Positions 1 through 8,322 of a DNA stretch of 64,000 bases are shown in pieces. The notes under the pieces are model-generated. The model ran no database searches. It had not been told where the DNA came from and was given only the letters and a program-made list of their open reading frames with translations. The position numbers were made by a program, and so were the translations under genes. Within the stretch, counting starts at the first letter, position 1. The number at the start of each line of letters is the position of its first letter. Source of the DNA: Fibrobacter sp. UWR4 (lineage in GTDB: Bacteria; Fibrobacterota; Fibrobacteria; Fibrobacterales; Fibrobacteraceae); assembly GCF_003149045.1 (NCBI RefSeq), contig NZ_QGDU01000004.1, forward strand, positions 62,001-126,000, written 5' to 3'.

Positions 1-836
1 TTCTTGCTGCCGGCCTTGGTACACGCCTGCGTCCCTTGACCAGCGATGTTCCCAAGCCTCTTGTACCTGTGGTGGACAAGAGTATCTTGGAACAGCAGGC
101 AATTAAGGCCCGCGCCATTGGCAACGTTCGTCTCCACGCCAATGCCCATTACCTTGCGGACCAGATTGTGGCCGAAGGGGGGCGCCTGGGTTTTGAAAAG
201 GTTTGGGTTGAACCTGAAATTTTGGGAACTGCCGGCCCCCTTAAGAGAATTTATAATGAAGGTTACCGCGGTGGATTGTTGATCATGAATGGCGACGCTT
301 ATTGCGGTTTTGACCTGAAGGCTTTCGTAGAAAATGCAAAGGCCGCATTTGCTGCTGGTGCGCAGAATGGTGCTGCCCCGGGTGTGGCTTTGCTTGCCGT
401 TGATTTCCCCAAGGTGAATACTTTCCGCGTAGGGAAGGATGGTCGCCTGAACGGTGTAGCTGGTCGCTTTGGTTTGGATGAAGGCCGTGCTGCCACATTC
501 TCCGGCGTATCTTATTACAGCGATGAAGCGTTGGCTCGCATCAAGGATGGCGAGTTCGATATTCGTGAATTCTGGAAGCAGGAAATTGCCGCGGGCCGCC
601 CGCCCTATGTGGACATGAGCCAGCTGAATGCCACCTGGATTGACATGGGCTCTCCGGAAGGCTTGTGGGATGCTACCGCAGCCCGCCTTAAGGAACTTGG
701 AGTGGACTGCTGGGATAGTGCCGCCTTGACGGTGGACGCCGCGAAACGCTCCATCGTGTTCGCTGGCGCCGAAGTGGGCGAGGGCGAAAACATTGAAAAC
801 GGAATCCGCGGTAAGGATTTCTGCTGGAAGATTTAG
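1..836 (+). CDS. Sugar-phosphate nucleotidyltransferase, MurU/ManC-like (5' end outside window)
   Basis: The reading frame is already open at base 3 and begins inside the family signature LAAGLGTRLRPLTSDVPKPL, the nucleotide-binding G-x-G-T-R-x-R-P-L-T...PKPL motif of NTP:sugar-phosphate transferases. The true start therefore lies only a few codons before the window. NGDAY (about residue 97 of the visible part) fits the metal-binding Asp of the family, and ILGTAGPL fits the sugar-binding loop. Such enzymes join an NTP to a sugar 1-phosphate in the cytoplasm. The compact fold without a hexapeptide-repeat tail resembles MurU (MurNAc-1-phosphate uridylyltransferase) or short mannose-1-phosphate guanylyltransferases. 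The MurU reading is an inference, made more attractive by an AmgK-like kinase at 62586. The substrate cannot be settled from sequence alone. Confidence 0.8.
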   Translation, partial: LAAGLGTRLRPLTSDVPKPLVPVVDKSILEQQAIKARAIGNVRLHANAHYLADQIVAEGGRLGFEKVWVEPEILGTAGPLKRIYNEGYRGGLLIMNGDAYCGFDLKAFVENAKAAFAAGAQNGAAPGVALLAVDFPKVNTFRVGKDGRLNGVAGRFGLDEGRAATFSGVSYYSDEALARIKDGEFDIREFWKQEIAAGRPPYVDMSQLNATWIDMGSPEGLWDATAARLKELGVDCWDSAALTVDAAKRSIVFAGAEVGEGENIENGIRGKDFCWKI

Positions 837-842
837 GCTGAC

Positions 843-923
843 GTCATTCTGAGCGAACACACTGTGTCATCCTGAGGAGCAAACACTGTGTCATCCTGAG
901 GAGCGAAGCGACGAAGGATCTAG
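843..923 (+). repeat. GTCAT-hairpin intergenic repeat, two and a half copies
   Basis: A GTCATTCTGAGCG fragment at 843 is followed by two tandem copies of a 24-base unit containing ACTGTGTCATCCTGAGGAGC (859 and 883). The last copy continues into a full element ending GACGAAGGATCTAG. The full copy (890-923) has ATCCT and AGGAT arms that can pair. It fills the gap between the nucleotidyltransferase and trmJ. Related copies lie at 1761, 12697 (inside tilS), 14384 and 58322. Confidence 0.75.
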
Positions 924-947
924 AACGTTTTGAATTAAAGGAAGAAT

Positions 948-1754
948 ATGAGAAAATTTAGAGTCGTTTTAGTAGAACCGGAACACCCTCACAACGTAGG
1001 CTTTGTTGCCCGCGCCATGCATTGCTACGCCCTGGATGAACTGTACATCGTTTACCCCAAGCGTAACAAGGTTATTGAAAATTCCTACCACACTGCAGCC
1101 AACAGCCACGACATTCTGGACAAGGCTACTATCGTCCATACCTTCCAGGAAGCCATCGGCGACTGCTCCTGCGCAGTAGCTTTCAGCCGCCGTATTTTCG
1201 GCAGCGCCATCAAGCATTGCATGGTTCAGGATCTTTCTGAAATGTTGCCGGAAGATGGCACCATCGCTTTGGTGTTCGGTCGTGAATCCTGCGGCCTTGC
1301 TCTTGAAGAAGTGAACGCTTGCACCTACCAGTGCGAAATTCCGGTGCCGGGCTTGATGAGCTTGAACCTGGGTCAGGCTGTTTCCATTTCCCTTTATGAA
1401 CTGTGCCGTTCTGGCGCCTTGGCAAATGGTGAAGGCCGCGCCAAGCGCGGTTCCAAGGGGGCCTGCGAAACCCAGCCCGCCACCATCGATCAGATCAACG
1501 GCTTCAAGAAATTCCTGGACCGCTATTTGACCGGTCAGTATCACGACCAGGCCTGGCGCGACAACTTCCTGAATACCTTGCTCCAGCGACTGCACCCCAC
1601 CCGCAACGAATTGAGCGCCTTGTTTGGCTTGCTCCGTAACGTGGCGGGTAAGCCCGCCCGCCTGGAACAGGCTGAAGACCGTGCCGCAAAGGCTGCTGCC
1701 GCAAAAGCCGCAGAAGCAGCCTCCGTTGAAAATTCGGAATCTGCGGATAAGTAA
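948..1754 (+). CDS. trmJ: tRNA/rRNA 2'-O-methyltransferase, TrmJ/SpoU family
   Basis: A 268-residue cytoplasmic RNA methyltransferase with the SPOUT trefoil-knot fold. It uses S-adenosylmethionine to methylate ribose 2'-OH; TrmJ acts on position 32 of tRNAs. Visible motifs are the N-terminal EPEHPHNVGFVARAM (SpoU motif 1, catalytic Arg and Asn), LVFGRESCGL (motif 2) and IPVPGLMSLNLGQAVSISLYE (motif 3), which builds the knot. The length matches TrmJ better than TrmH or RlmB. The C-terminal 30 residues are Ala/Lys rich and probably disordered. The start is supported by AAGGAAGA upstream. dut follows 42 bases later, with a repeat element in the gap, so the two may be cotranscribed. Confidence 0.88.
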   Translation: MRKFRVVLVEPEHPHNVGFVARAMHCYALDELYIVYPKRNKVIENSYHTAANSHDILDKATIVHTFQEAIGDCSCAVAFSRRIFGSAIKHCMVQDLSEMLPEDGTIALVFGRESCGLALEEVNACTYQCEIPVPGLMSLNLGQAVSISLYELCRSGALANGEGRAKRGSKGACETQPATIDQINGFKKFLDRYLTGQYHDQAWRDNFLNTLLQRLHPTRNELSALFGLLRNVAGKPARLEQAEDRAAKAAAAKAAEAASVENSESADK

Positions 1755-1760
1755 AAACAC

Positions 1761-1790
1761 GTCATTCTGAACGAAGTGAAGAATCCAAGG
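1761..1790 (+). repeat. GTCAT-hairpin repeat, T/A stem variant
   Basis: GTCATTCTGAACGAAGTGAA followed by GAATCCAAGGG. The pairing arms read ATTCT and AGAAT, a compensated version of the ATCCT/AGGAT arms in the copies at 890 and 58322. Its right end supplies the AAGGG ribosome-binding sequence of dut. Confidence 0.7.
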
Positions 1791-1796
1791 GAAAAC

Positions 1797-2234
1797 ATGG
1801 CTTCCAAAAAAATCACTATTCAATATCTTGACGACTCCATTCCTCGTTTGGAATACATCGGCGGAAAGTCCGACTGGGTCGACCTGAGTGCGGCAGAAAC
1901 CGTGACCCTGAGGAAGGGCGAGTTCAAACTGATTCACCTGGGCGTTGCCATGAAGTTGCCCGAAGGCTACGAGGCGCACCTTGCACCCCGCAGTTCCACC
2001 TTCAAGAACTTCAAGATCCTGCAGACCAATTCCGTAGGCGTGGTGGATTCCAGCTACTGCGGCAAGGGCGACTGGTGGAAAATGCCGGTCTACGCCACCG
2101 AAGATACGACCATCGAAAAAGGTTCCCGTATCGCACAGTTCCGCATTATGGAAATCCAGCCTACGCTGGAATTTGAAGAAGGCGAGTTAGCCGACAAGGA
2201 TCGCGGTGGCTTCGGCAGCACCGGGGTGAAATAG
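1797..2234 (+). CDS. dut: dUTP diphosphatase (dUTPase)
   Basis: A 145-residue trimeric dUTPase that hydrolyses dUTP to dUMP and pyrophosphate, keeping uracil out of DNA and supplying dUMP for dTMP synthesis. The family motifs are present in order: APRSS (motif 2, phosphate contacts), GVVDSSYCG (motif 3, uracil pocket and catalytic Asp), GSRIAQFRI (motif 4) and the flexible C-terminal arm RGGFGSTG (motif 5). I chose ATG 1797 over the in-frame ATG at 1776 because CAAGGG lies at ideal spacing before it, the protein then starts at the usual point for the family, and the longer version would translate repeat DNA. The insert between motifs 3 and 4 (KGDWWKMP) is slightly longer than in E. coli. Confidence 0.93.
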   Translation: MASKKITIQYLDDSIPRLEYIGGKSDWVDLSAAETVTLRKGEFKLIHLGVAMKLPEGYEAHLAPRSSTFKNFKILQTNSVGVVDSSYCGKGDWWKMPVYATEDTTIEKGSRIAQFRIMEIQPTLEFEEGELADKDRGGFGSTGVK

Positions 2235-2491
2235 ATTTGCAGCACCAGGCTGAAGTAATCTAGCGAAAACCAAAAACTCCCCGAAAACAGTAAAAATATG
2301 GTTTACAAAAAATGTAAAACAAAAAGTGTAAAAAGGCTAATTTTTACATAAAATGTAAAGAAATTGACTAAAAACGGCTGTTTTTGTCTAAAAATTGACA
2401 AAAAACTTGTAGCTTTGTTTTTCACTCTTTGTTATTTTTCAAGCGCAAAAATTGAAAAATCACTAAAAAGCCCCTTATAAGGACAATTATT
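2235..2491. promoter_or_regulatory. AT-rich intergenic region with repeated TTTACA/TGTAAA motifs upstream of ddh
   Basis: About 250 bases without a gene. Between 2297 and 2362 there are alternating TTTACA and TGTAAA words (GTTTACAAAAAATGTAAAAC, AGTGTAAAAAGG, TTTTTACATAAAATGTAAAG) that form several short inverted repeats. They are followed by two TTGAC words (2374 and 2395) that could serve as -35 boxes. No clear -10 pairs with them, so the promoter is not assigned precisely. Confidence 0.4.
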
Positions 2492-3475
2492 ATGGCAAAG
2501 ATTGCTATTCTCGGTTATGGTAACTTGGGCCGCGGCATTGAATGCGCAGTCAAGAAGACCAAGGACATGGAACTGGTTGCAGTGTTCACTCGTCGTGATC
2601 CGGCTACTGTCAAGATTCAGACCCCGAACATTCCCGTTCTCAACGTCTCTGAAATTGAAAAGTGGGCCGACAAGATCGACATGCTGGTGATCTGCGGCGG
2701 TAGCGCTACCGATCTTCCCAAGATGACTCCGGAAATGGCTGCAAAGTTCAACGTGATCGATACTTTCGACACCCACGCAAACATTCCGACCCACTTCGCA
2801 AACGTTGACGCCGCTGCTAAGGCTGCAGGCAAGATCGCCATGATCTCCGTTGGTTGGGATCCGGGTATGTTCTCCCTGAACCGCGTCTATGCAAACGCAA
2901 TCCTTCCGGATGGCAAGGACTATACCTTCTGGGGCAAGGGCGTTTCTCAGGGTCACTCCGACGCTGTCCGCCGCATCAAGGGCGTGAAGAATGCTAAGCA
3001 GTACACCTGCCCGGTTCCGGAAGCTCTGGACGCTGTCCGTAGCGGTTCCATGCCTGAACTGACCACTCGTCAGAAGCACACCCGCCTCTGCTACGTGGTT
3101 CTTGAAGAAGGCGCAGATGCAGCCTACGTCGAAAACGAAATCAAGACCATGAAGAACTACTTCGATGAATACGACACCACCGTCAACTTCATCAGCGAAG
3201 AAGAATTCAACAAGAATCACAGCGGTCTCGCTCACGGTGGTTTCGTGATCCGTACCGGCAAGACCGGCATGAACAACGAACACACTCACGTAATCGAATA
3301 CAGCCTGAAGTTGGACTCCAATCCGGAATTCACTACTGCTGCTGTGATAGCATTTGCCCGTGCAGCTCTCCGCATGAAGGCTGAAGGCAAGACCGGTTGC
3401 TTCACCGTTCTCGATGTGCCTCCTGCATACCTGAGCGAACAGAGCGGCGAAGAACTCCGCGCACACTTGCTGTAA
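2492..3475 (+). CDS. ddh: meso-Diaminopimelate dehydrogenase
   Basis: A 327-residue NADPH-dependent enzyme that reductively aminates tetrahydrodipicolinate to meso-diaminopimelate in one step, bypassing the acylated DAP intermediates. The N-terminus ILGYGNLGRGIE is the Rossmann dinucleotide-binding loop. SVGWDPGMFSLNR and GKGVSQGHSDAVRRIKGVKN are characteristic of Ddh and bind the substrate. The length equals that of Corynebacterium-type Ddh. The start at ATG 2492 follows TAAGGACAATTATT. With asd (20105) and dapB (60580) it completes much of the DAP/lysine branch in this window, although the genes are dispersed. A hairpin terminator follows directly. Confidence 0.93.
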   Translation: MAKIAILGYGNLGRGIECAVKKTKDMELVAVFTRRDPATVKIQTPNIPVLNVSEIEKWADKIDMLVICGGSATDLPKMTPEMAAKFNVIDTFDTHANIPTHFANVDAAAKAAGKIAMISVGWDPGMFSLNRVYANAILPDGKDYTFWGKGVSQGHSDAVRRIKGVKNAKQYTCPVPEALDAVRSGSMPELTTRQKHTRLCYVVLEEGADAAYVENEIKTMKNYFDEYDTTVNFISEEEFNKNHSGLAHGGFVIRTGKTGMNNEHTHVIEYSLKLDSNPEFTTAAVIAFARAALRMKAEGKTGCFTVLDVPPAYLSEQSGEELRAHLL

Positions 3476-3507
3476 CCGCGCGATCTTTGAAAGAAATTTC
3501 AAAAAAA

Positions 3508-3536
3508 GACCTCGGTTTTATCCGAGGCCTTTTCTG
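3508..3536 (+). terminator. Rho-independent terminator of ddh
   Basis: A CCTCGG/CCGAGG stem with a TTTTAT loop, preceded by A7 and followed by CCTTTTCTG. Confidence 0.8.
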
Positions 3537-3557
3537 TAATAGCAAACATAATAAAGA

Positions 3558-4580
3558 ATGATGAATTTATATCGTAAAGCCATTGATTCCCTAGATTGGG
3601 GTACTCAGCCCGCCATTGTCATAGGCCATAAAGCTCCCGATGGGGATTCTGTTATGTCTGCTTTGGCCTATGCATATTTGATGCGGCAGTTAGGTCATGA
3701 TGCCGTTGCTTTCATGGCGGGGAGGGCTAATAATGAAACTCTGTTTGCTGCAAAGGCTTTTTGTATTGAATTGCCTCGGGTTTTGACAGATGAGTCTGCG
3801 TTGAAAGATCTGAATTCTGTCCGAATGATCCTTATGGACCATAGCGATTATGCTCAGTCGGTTGAACTGACTCGGAAATGCCGTATTTTGCAGGTGATTG
3901 ACCATCATGGTATTGGTGATATTTGCGAATCTAAACTTATTTACGGTAAATATATGCCAGTTGGCTCTACCTGTAGCATCGTTTATTCCAGTTTTAAGGA
4001 ATTGGATGTGGAAATAACGCCTGATGTGGCTAAAATTCTCCTTGCGGGATTGCTATCGGATACCTTGAATTTGGTAAAGGTGACAACGACGGATGTGGAC
4101 CGCTTGATTTACAAGGAACTTTTGGAAATCCTTGCTTCCGTTTGGAATGTGGATGCATTTGCTGCCCAGGAAAAAGCCAATGGGATTTATCAGGGAATGG
4201 TGGAGGCGGCTCACGATTTCAGTTCCATGACTGACGAAGAAATATTTAATTCCGATGCAAAGGATTATGACTGGAATGGAGTGAAGTTCCGTTTGGGAAG
4301 TCTTGACTGGAAAGATTCTGCGTCTATAGACCAATTTGCTGATAGAATGTTGCAGGTAATGCCTTCCATTATGGAAAATGCCGGAGCCCAAATGATTTTC
4401 TGTCGAATAGGTTTTGAAGAAAAGACTTGCATGGCTTATTATGGTTCCGACGAATCTGTTGTGGATATTGCAGAAAAGGCGTTTGGAAAATCCAAATGCC
4501 CAGGAAAAATTTTCAGCGATCGAAGATTAAGCCGCAAGTTGGATGTCATTCCCATGCTGGCGAAGGTTCTTAAACCTTAG
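3558..4580 (+). CDS. ppaC: Manganese-dependent inorganic pyrophosphatase (family II, DHH-DHHA2)
   Basis: A 340-residue cytoplasmic enzyme that hydrolyses pyrophosphate to two phosphates. The N-terminal DHH domain shows GHKAPDGDS (His24, Asp28 and Asp30 as metal ligands), LMDHSD (Asp94) and VIDHHGIGD (DHH at 115-117). The C-terminal DHHA2 domain ends with RRLSRKLDVIPML, the Ser-Arg-Lys motif that binds substrate in family II enzymes. It is slightly longer than the usual 310 residues. Two consecutive ATGs open the frame and no strong Shine-Dalgarno precedes them. The 3' end overlaps by four bases the convergent phosphatase-like gene. A PRUNE-like or other DHH phosphoesterase is the main alternative. 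Confidence 0.82.
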   Translation: MMNLYRKAIDSLDWGTQPAIVIGHKAPDGDSVMSALAYAYLMRQLGHDAVAFMAGRANNETLFAAKAFCIELPRVLTDESALKDLNSVRMILMDHSDYAQSVELTRKCRILQVIDHHGIGDICESKLIYGKYMPVGSTCSIVYSSFKELDVEITPDVAKILLAGLLSDTLNLVKVTTTDVDRLIYKELLEILASVWNVDAFAAQEKANGIYQGMVEAAHDFSSMTDEEIFNSDAKDYDWNGVKFRLGSLDWKDSASIDQFADRMLQVMPSIMENAGAQMIFCRIGFEEKTCMAYYGSDESVVDIAEKAFGKSKCPGKIFSDRRLSRKLDVIPMLAKVLKP

Positions 4581-5923
4581 TTATCGTCCGGGAATACTCT
4601 TAGGTAGGGGTCGTTCATTGCTGTGGCTGGTAATACGGTTGTATTGCCTTCGTTGTCGGTAATGATTGCGAGGCCAGTCAGGTAGTTAATCCAATAATTG
4701 AAGTCACCCTCATGCTGATGGAATTGTAGGTGAACTTGGCGTTTGCTTGCCGCCGTCACGAAGGGAACTAACAAATTGTCGTGGGAAATGGCGATTGTAA
4801 CGTTGTGCATCTTCTCGTAGGTAAAGTAGGTGTCGATAAATTCCGCTAATCGATCGTCTGCGTCATATAGCCCGTCTTGGCATGCCTGACTTACATCATC
4901 TTCGTAGGCGGCGTAGGAATAGGCGGACCATCCCCAGCCAAATCTGCTTTTGCATTCCTGGAATTTATCATCATCCCTAATCATGTAGGATTCCTCTAGA
5001 TCAGCGGTTTCCAGCTGGTCTACTCCCTCTTTGGTGGAGAAGGGAATGGCTGATTCAGAAAAACTCTGTCCTTTGCCTTCCGAAATTTTCAGGATGGTTT
5101 CCATTGTGCGATAGACACGGGTGTGCATAAAGTAGATGTCTTCCACGTCTTGTAATTTTTCGCCGAATTCGAACGCTAGTTTCCTGCCGTTGTCGTTTAG
5201 ATACTCCTTTGAACCGGATTTGCTCTTGTCCCTTTCGGAATGTCTTAGGATAAATGCAACCTTTTCTGTCTTTCGGATGCATTTTAGGAGCTCTGTAACT
5301 TGAGGGAAGGTGTCCAATGTACTGCGGAGAGTAAGGCATTCTTCGCTAAGGAGCTGCTCTTCTTCTGAACTGGAGGAGAATACCTCTTCGGATCTGGAGG
5401 ATATGGAATCATCGGAGCTGGAGGATGAGGATTCTTCGGAACAGGAGGATATGGAATCTTCGGAACTGGAAGACTGGATTTCTTCGGAACTAGAGGATTC
5501 CACAATGGGTTCAGGGGGCTGTTCAGAACTTGATGACTCGATAATTTCTAGACTGGATGATGATATTTCATCAGTACTGGAGGATAAAATTGCTTCTTCG
5601 GAACTGGACGATTCAATTGCGTCGGAGGAACTTGATTCAGCGCTTTCCTGTACACTAGATGAACTTATTTCTGCGACGCTAGAAGAAGATTCGTCTGTTT
5701 CGGTAGAGAAACTGGATGTTTCGGGAGTATCTGAGCTGGAAGAGGATTCCTCGCTTTGGGAACTAGAGGAATCTACCTCATCGGAACTGGAGGACTCATT
5801 TTCGGAAGAACTGGAGGATTCGGTTTCGTTGGGTGAACAGGAGGAAACCGTGTGGGAGCAGGCTGCTACACCAATTGCGAATGCTATCGATAAAATGATG
5901 ACAGGATACTTCTTTTTCCACAT
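4577..5923 (-). CDS. Ser-rich-linker lipoprotein with histidine phosphatase domain
   Basis: A 448-residue envelope lipoprotein. The N-terminus is a signal peptide ending IGVAACSHT, with Cys22 as the likely lipidated residue. Residues about 27-200 are a low-complexity linker of Ser-Ser-Ser-Ser-Glu units, typical of Fibrobacter exported proteins. The C-terminal domain has FILRHSERD (catalytic His228 of the R-H-G/S-E motif) and ISHDNLL (second His381), marking the histidine phosphatase superfamily (phosphoglycerate-mutase or acid-phosphatase branch), with Ser replacing the usual Gly. It probably removes phosphate from an extracytoplasmic substrate that cannot be named. The linker's repetitive codons make the locus a candidate for length variation. 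It converges on the pyrophosphatase gene. Confidence 0.72.
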   Translation of the reverse strand: MWKKKYPVIILSIAFAIGVAACSHTVSSCSPNETESSSSSENESSSSDEVDSSSSQSEESSSSSDTPETSSFSTETDESSSSVAEISSSSVQESAESSSSDAIESSSSEEAILSSSTDEISSSSLEIIESSSSEQPPEPIVESSSSEEIQSSSSEDSISSCSEESSSSSSDDSISSRSEEVFSSSSEEEQLLSEECLTLRSTLDTFPQVTELLKCIRKTEKVAFILRHSERDKSKSGSKEYLNDNGRKLAFEFGEKLQDVEDIYFMHTRVYRTMETILKISEGKGQSFSESAIPFSTKEGVDQLETADLEESYMIRDDDKFQECKSRFGWGWSAYSYAAYEDDVSQACQDGLYDADDRLAEFIDTYFTYEKMHNVTIAISHDNLLVPFVTAASKRQVHLQFHQHEGDFNYWINYLTGLAIITDNEGNTTVLPATAMNDPYLRVFPDDN

Positions 5924-6005
5924 ACCCTAAAACTAGCTAAGTTCAAGGCTGTTTTAAATATCCGATGCAAACAAAGTGTTGTTATTTTGTCCAAAGTAAT
6001 TGTGT

Positions 6006-6035
6006 AAAAAATCCCGAGTTGTTGAAACTCGGGAT
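6006..6035 (-). terminator. Rho-independent terminator of the 6069-6485 lipoprotein gene
   Basis: Read on the minus strand: ATCCCGAGTT/AACTCGGGAT arms with a short loop, followed by TTTTTTACAC. Confidence 0.8.
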
Positions 6036-6068
6036 GGACTTTTGCGGAAAATATAAAGTTTGTTTAAA

Positions 6069-6485
6069 TTAGTTTTCTGCAGGAACTTCGGTGGCGGGTT
6101 CTGCTTCTACCGGAGCGGTGAAGGTTGCCTTGGACAGGGTTGCGAAGATCTTGTCGTAGGAAGCCTTGTCGATGCGCTTGTATCCGGTAACGATTCCGCT
6201 GAATTCGTAATAGGCGGAGTCGCCCCTGACGGTCATGCAGTAGTCCATGTTCAGGGAGTTCTTGCCGCAGAGTTTCTTGTCGTTTGTAATCTGGGCAAAA
6301 AGATCGCCGTTCTGATTGCGGATGACGTAATTCTGTTCGTTCTGAAGAACTTCAAAAACGATGTTGGATTCGCTTTCATGCCAGTAGCCGACGAAGTTGG
6401 TGCTGGAGGACTTGTCACCGCAGGCGGTAAATACTGCTGCGAGAATAGAAAGAGCGGAGAACAGGATAATTTTCTTCATGTCCAT
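6069..6485 (-). CDS. Small hypothetical lipoprotein
   Basis: A 138-residue predicted lipoprotein with no recognised family. The N-terminus MKKIILFSALSILAAVFTAC is a signal peptide with a lipobox-like FTAC, followed by GDKSSS. The mature part is mostly beta-type sequence (YWHESESNIVFEVLQNEQ) with a pair of cysteines (LCGKNSLNMDYC) that may form a disulphide, and a Pro/Glu/Ala-rich end. ATG 6485 gives MDMKK; the second ATG (6479) gives the more typical MKK start, and no Shine-Dalgarno separates them. It stands alone with its own terminator. Its start is 43 bases from the divergent M15-like peptidase gene, so they may share a control region. Confidence 0.6.
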   Translation of the reverse strand: MDMKKIILFSALSILAAVFTACGDKSSSTNFVGYWHESESNIVFEVLQNEQNYVIRNQNGDLFAQITNDKKLCGKNSLNMDYCMTVRGDSAYYEFSGIVTGYKRIDKASYDKIFATLSKATFTAPVEAEPATEVPAEN

Positions 6486-6528
6486 AAAATAGTATTTTTG
6501 CCACTAGAAAAAACAGTGCTTTTGTAAA

Positions 6529-7080
6529 ATGAAATTTCTGTATAGGCATATTTTCCTTCTTCTCCCGATTCTTTCGGTGATGGCGGTGTACTTTGTATAC
6601 CGGATGATTCAGGAAGATAGGCGGTCCATCCCCAAATATGAGCCCAAAGAGGTGGAGGATACCTGGTCTGCAGAAGAGTATATGCGTCATTTGAACATGC
6701 GGCCGTTCAATAATGATGAGGTCCATCGCCTGCTGTTGAAGCGAACCCGGCAAAAGCAGGGGGTGTACCTGGAGAGCATGCCTTCCATCATGGATACAAT
6801 AGGCCTTGAAATTGTAAATGCCTATCATGTGGTTTTAGGGGATGATTATGTCCCTGTCATTTCCAGCGGGAATGATTTTCCTGGACATGTAAGAACTTCC
6901 AAACACTACATGAATGCTGCCTTTGATTTCCGCATCAAGGACGTTCCCTTGAAAGAACGCCATCGGTTAATAGAAATGGTTACCGATAGAATCGGTAACC
7001 GTTGTAAAGTGATTTGGGAAAAGGGGGAGGCGGAACACCTCCATGTGGAGCTTCTGGACCCGTTTATTCCTAAGGATTGA
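6529..7080 (+). CDS. Membrane-anchored M15-like peptidase (putative DD-carboxypeptidase or endopeptidase)
   Basis: A 183-residue protein with one N-terminal transmembrane segment (about residues 7-25) and a periplasmic domain. TSKHYMNAAFDFR (His126, Asp133) and EHLHVEL (His172) match the Zn-ligand pattern S-x-H-x(4)-A-x-D ... H-x-H of peptidase family M15, which cleaves D-Ala or other peptide bonds in peptidoglycan stems. SSGNDFPGHVRTSKH resembles the segment just before the first Zn ligand in VanY/VanX relatives. Usually Gly precedes the Ala; here it is Asn, so activity is likely but not certain. It converges on the SUMF1 gene with three bases between the stop codons. The specific peptide bond cleaved is unknown. 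Confidence 0.62.
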   Translation: MKFLYRHIFLLLPILSVMAVYFVYRMIQEDRRSIPKYEPKEVEDTWSAEEYMRHLNMRPFNNDEVHRLLLKRTRQKQGVYLESMPSIMDTIGLEIVNAYHVVLGDDYVPVISSGNDFPGHVRTSKHYMNAAFDFRIKDVPLKERHRLIEMVTDRIGNRCKVIWEKGEAEHLHVELLDPFIPKD

Positions 7081-7083
7081 TCC

Positions 7084-8298
7084 TTACTTGCAGCAGCGGA
7101 AGCCTACACTGGGATACTGATTCTGGGGGTAGAAGCTAAACTTGCTTTCTGTGCACTTGCTACCGTTGTTGGTATTCCATGCGCCACCTGCGACCAGGTA
7201 CATATTGGGATGATCCTTACTGGTAGAAGAAGTCCATTCCCACAGGTTTCCGTTCATATCGTACATGCCCCACCAGCTACGGCACTGTTCCTTACGGCCT
7301 GCACGTTTTGCTGCAGTGGTATTTGTGTTACACTTGTTCTGACGATAGGAATCGCCGTAGGAGTACTTGGTATTGTCTTTACCGCGGCATGCGGCCTGCC
7401 ATTCTTCGATGGAGCAGAGATGCTTGCCTTCCTTGGCGCATGTTGCGGCCGCCTCTTCCTGGGATACCATGTCCATGGGCTTTTCATCAGCTTTGTTGGG
7501 GTATTCGTATGCGTCTACGCAAACAGTTTTGCCGCCAACGGGAACGGGGTAGGCGTTCTTGCCGCAAATGTTGTCGCTGGCCATGTCGTACTTGGCTTCT
7601 TCCCAGGCGGTACGATTACCCACGGAGTCTTCCGCAAAATAGAATACGGAACCGGTCTTGTTGTATTCCATGGCCTTGCCCGCTTCCACAGGATTCAGGG
7701 TGTCTCCAATGGATAGGTAAGTCTTGCATTTGATTTCATCGCACTTGACCTTAAGCTTGATGGGGTCGTAGTAACGACCTGCGGGAGGTGTGATTTCTGC
7801 CACCGGCGGAATCTTGTCGGAATTACGAATGCTGTCCTGAATTCTCTGCTTTTCGGCTTCTTCTGCCTTGAGCTTTTCTGCGGCTGCGATGCTATCGGCG
7901 ATGGCCTTGTTTGCCTTGTCGATAGAGTCCTTGATGGCGGCCAGACTGTCATTGACATGCTTGATGCTGTCGCGAACATGACGGATGCTATCTCGATTGA
8001 TCACAGGCTTAGGGGCTGCGGGTGTGGTGTCCACTGCGGGGACGGTGTCCTGCTTGACGGTATCCACAACAACTTCTTCCACAGGTGCCTTTGCTGCCTG
8101 GAGAATGCTGTCCAGTTTATGGCGACGCTGTGCTTCAAGTTCTGTTTCCTTTGCCTTGGCGATGGCTTCCTGCTTCATGTCGTCCAGATGGCACTGCACT
8201 ACAAAGAGAGCCACCAGCAAAAGGAACATGATCAGGAGGATAATCGTGTTACGTCTCTTATGATTCGTTTTCGGCTGATTGTTATTAGGCTGATTCAT
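7084..8298 (-). CDS. Membrane-anchored SUMF1/formylglycine-generating-enzyme-like protein
   Basis: A 404-residue protein. Residues about 17-36 (NTIILLIMFLLLVALFVVQC) form a single membrane anchor. Residues 40-170 are a charged Lys/Glu/Asp/Ser-rich stalk with repeated RDSIKHVNDSL-like units, probably coiled coil. The C-terminal domain (about 245-404) is SUMF1-like: KHLCSIEEWQAACRG, YDMNGNLWEWTSS, VAGGAWNTN and YPSVGFRCCK. This domain is common in Fibrobacter exported proteins and often lacks formylglycine-generating activity. Cysteines are abundant here, but the active pair of true FGE is not obvious. It is last in the minus-strand tilS-ftsH-folP-cdaA series, 24 bases after cdaA, and may be cotranscribed. 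Its role is unknown; substrate-binding or structural functions are plausible. Confidence 0.7.
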   Translation of the reverse strand: MNQPNNNQPKTNHKRRNTIILLIMFLLLVALFVVQCHLDDMKQEAIAKAKETELEAQRRHKLDSILQAAKAPVEEVVVDTVKQDTVPAVDTTPAAPKPVINRDSIRHVRDSIKHVNDSLAAIKDSIDKANKAIADSIAAAEKLKAEEAEKQRIQDSIRNSDKIPPVAEITPPAGRYYDPIKLKVKCDEIKCKTYLSIGDTLNPVEAGKAMEYNKTGSVFYFAEDSVGNRTAWEEAKYDMASDNICGKNAYPVPVGGKTVCVDAYEYPNKADEKPMDMVSQEEAAATCAKEGKHLCSIEEWQAACRGKDNTKYSYGDSYRQNKCNTNTTAAKRAGRKEQCRSWWGMYDMNGNLWEWTSSTSKDHPNMYLVAGGAWNTNNGSKCTESKFSFYPQNQYPSVGFRCCK

Positions 8299-8322
8299 AA
8301 TTTTCTCAAATGCAAAGTTTTG

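Noticed and set aside
5330-5860. Plus-strand Glu/Ser-rich ORF opposite the Ser linker of the phosphatase lipoprotein
   Set aside because: It is the mirror of the repetitive Ser codons; the minus-strand frame has signal peptide, lipobox and a catalytic domain.
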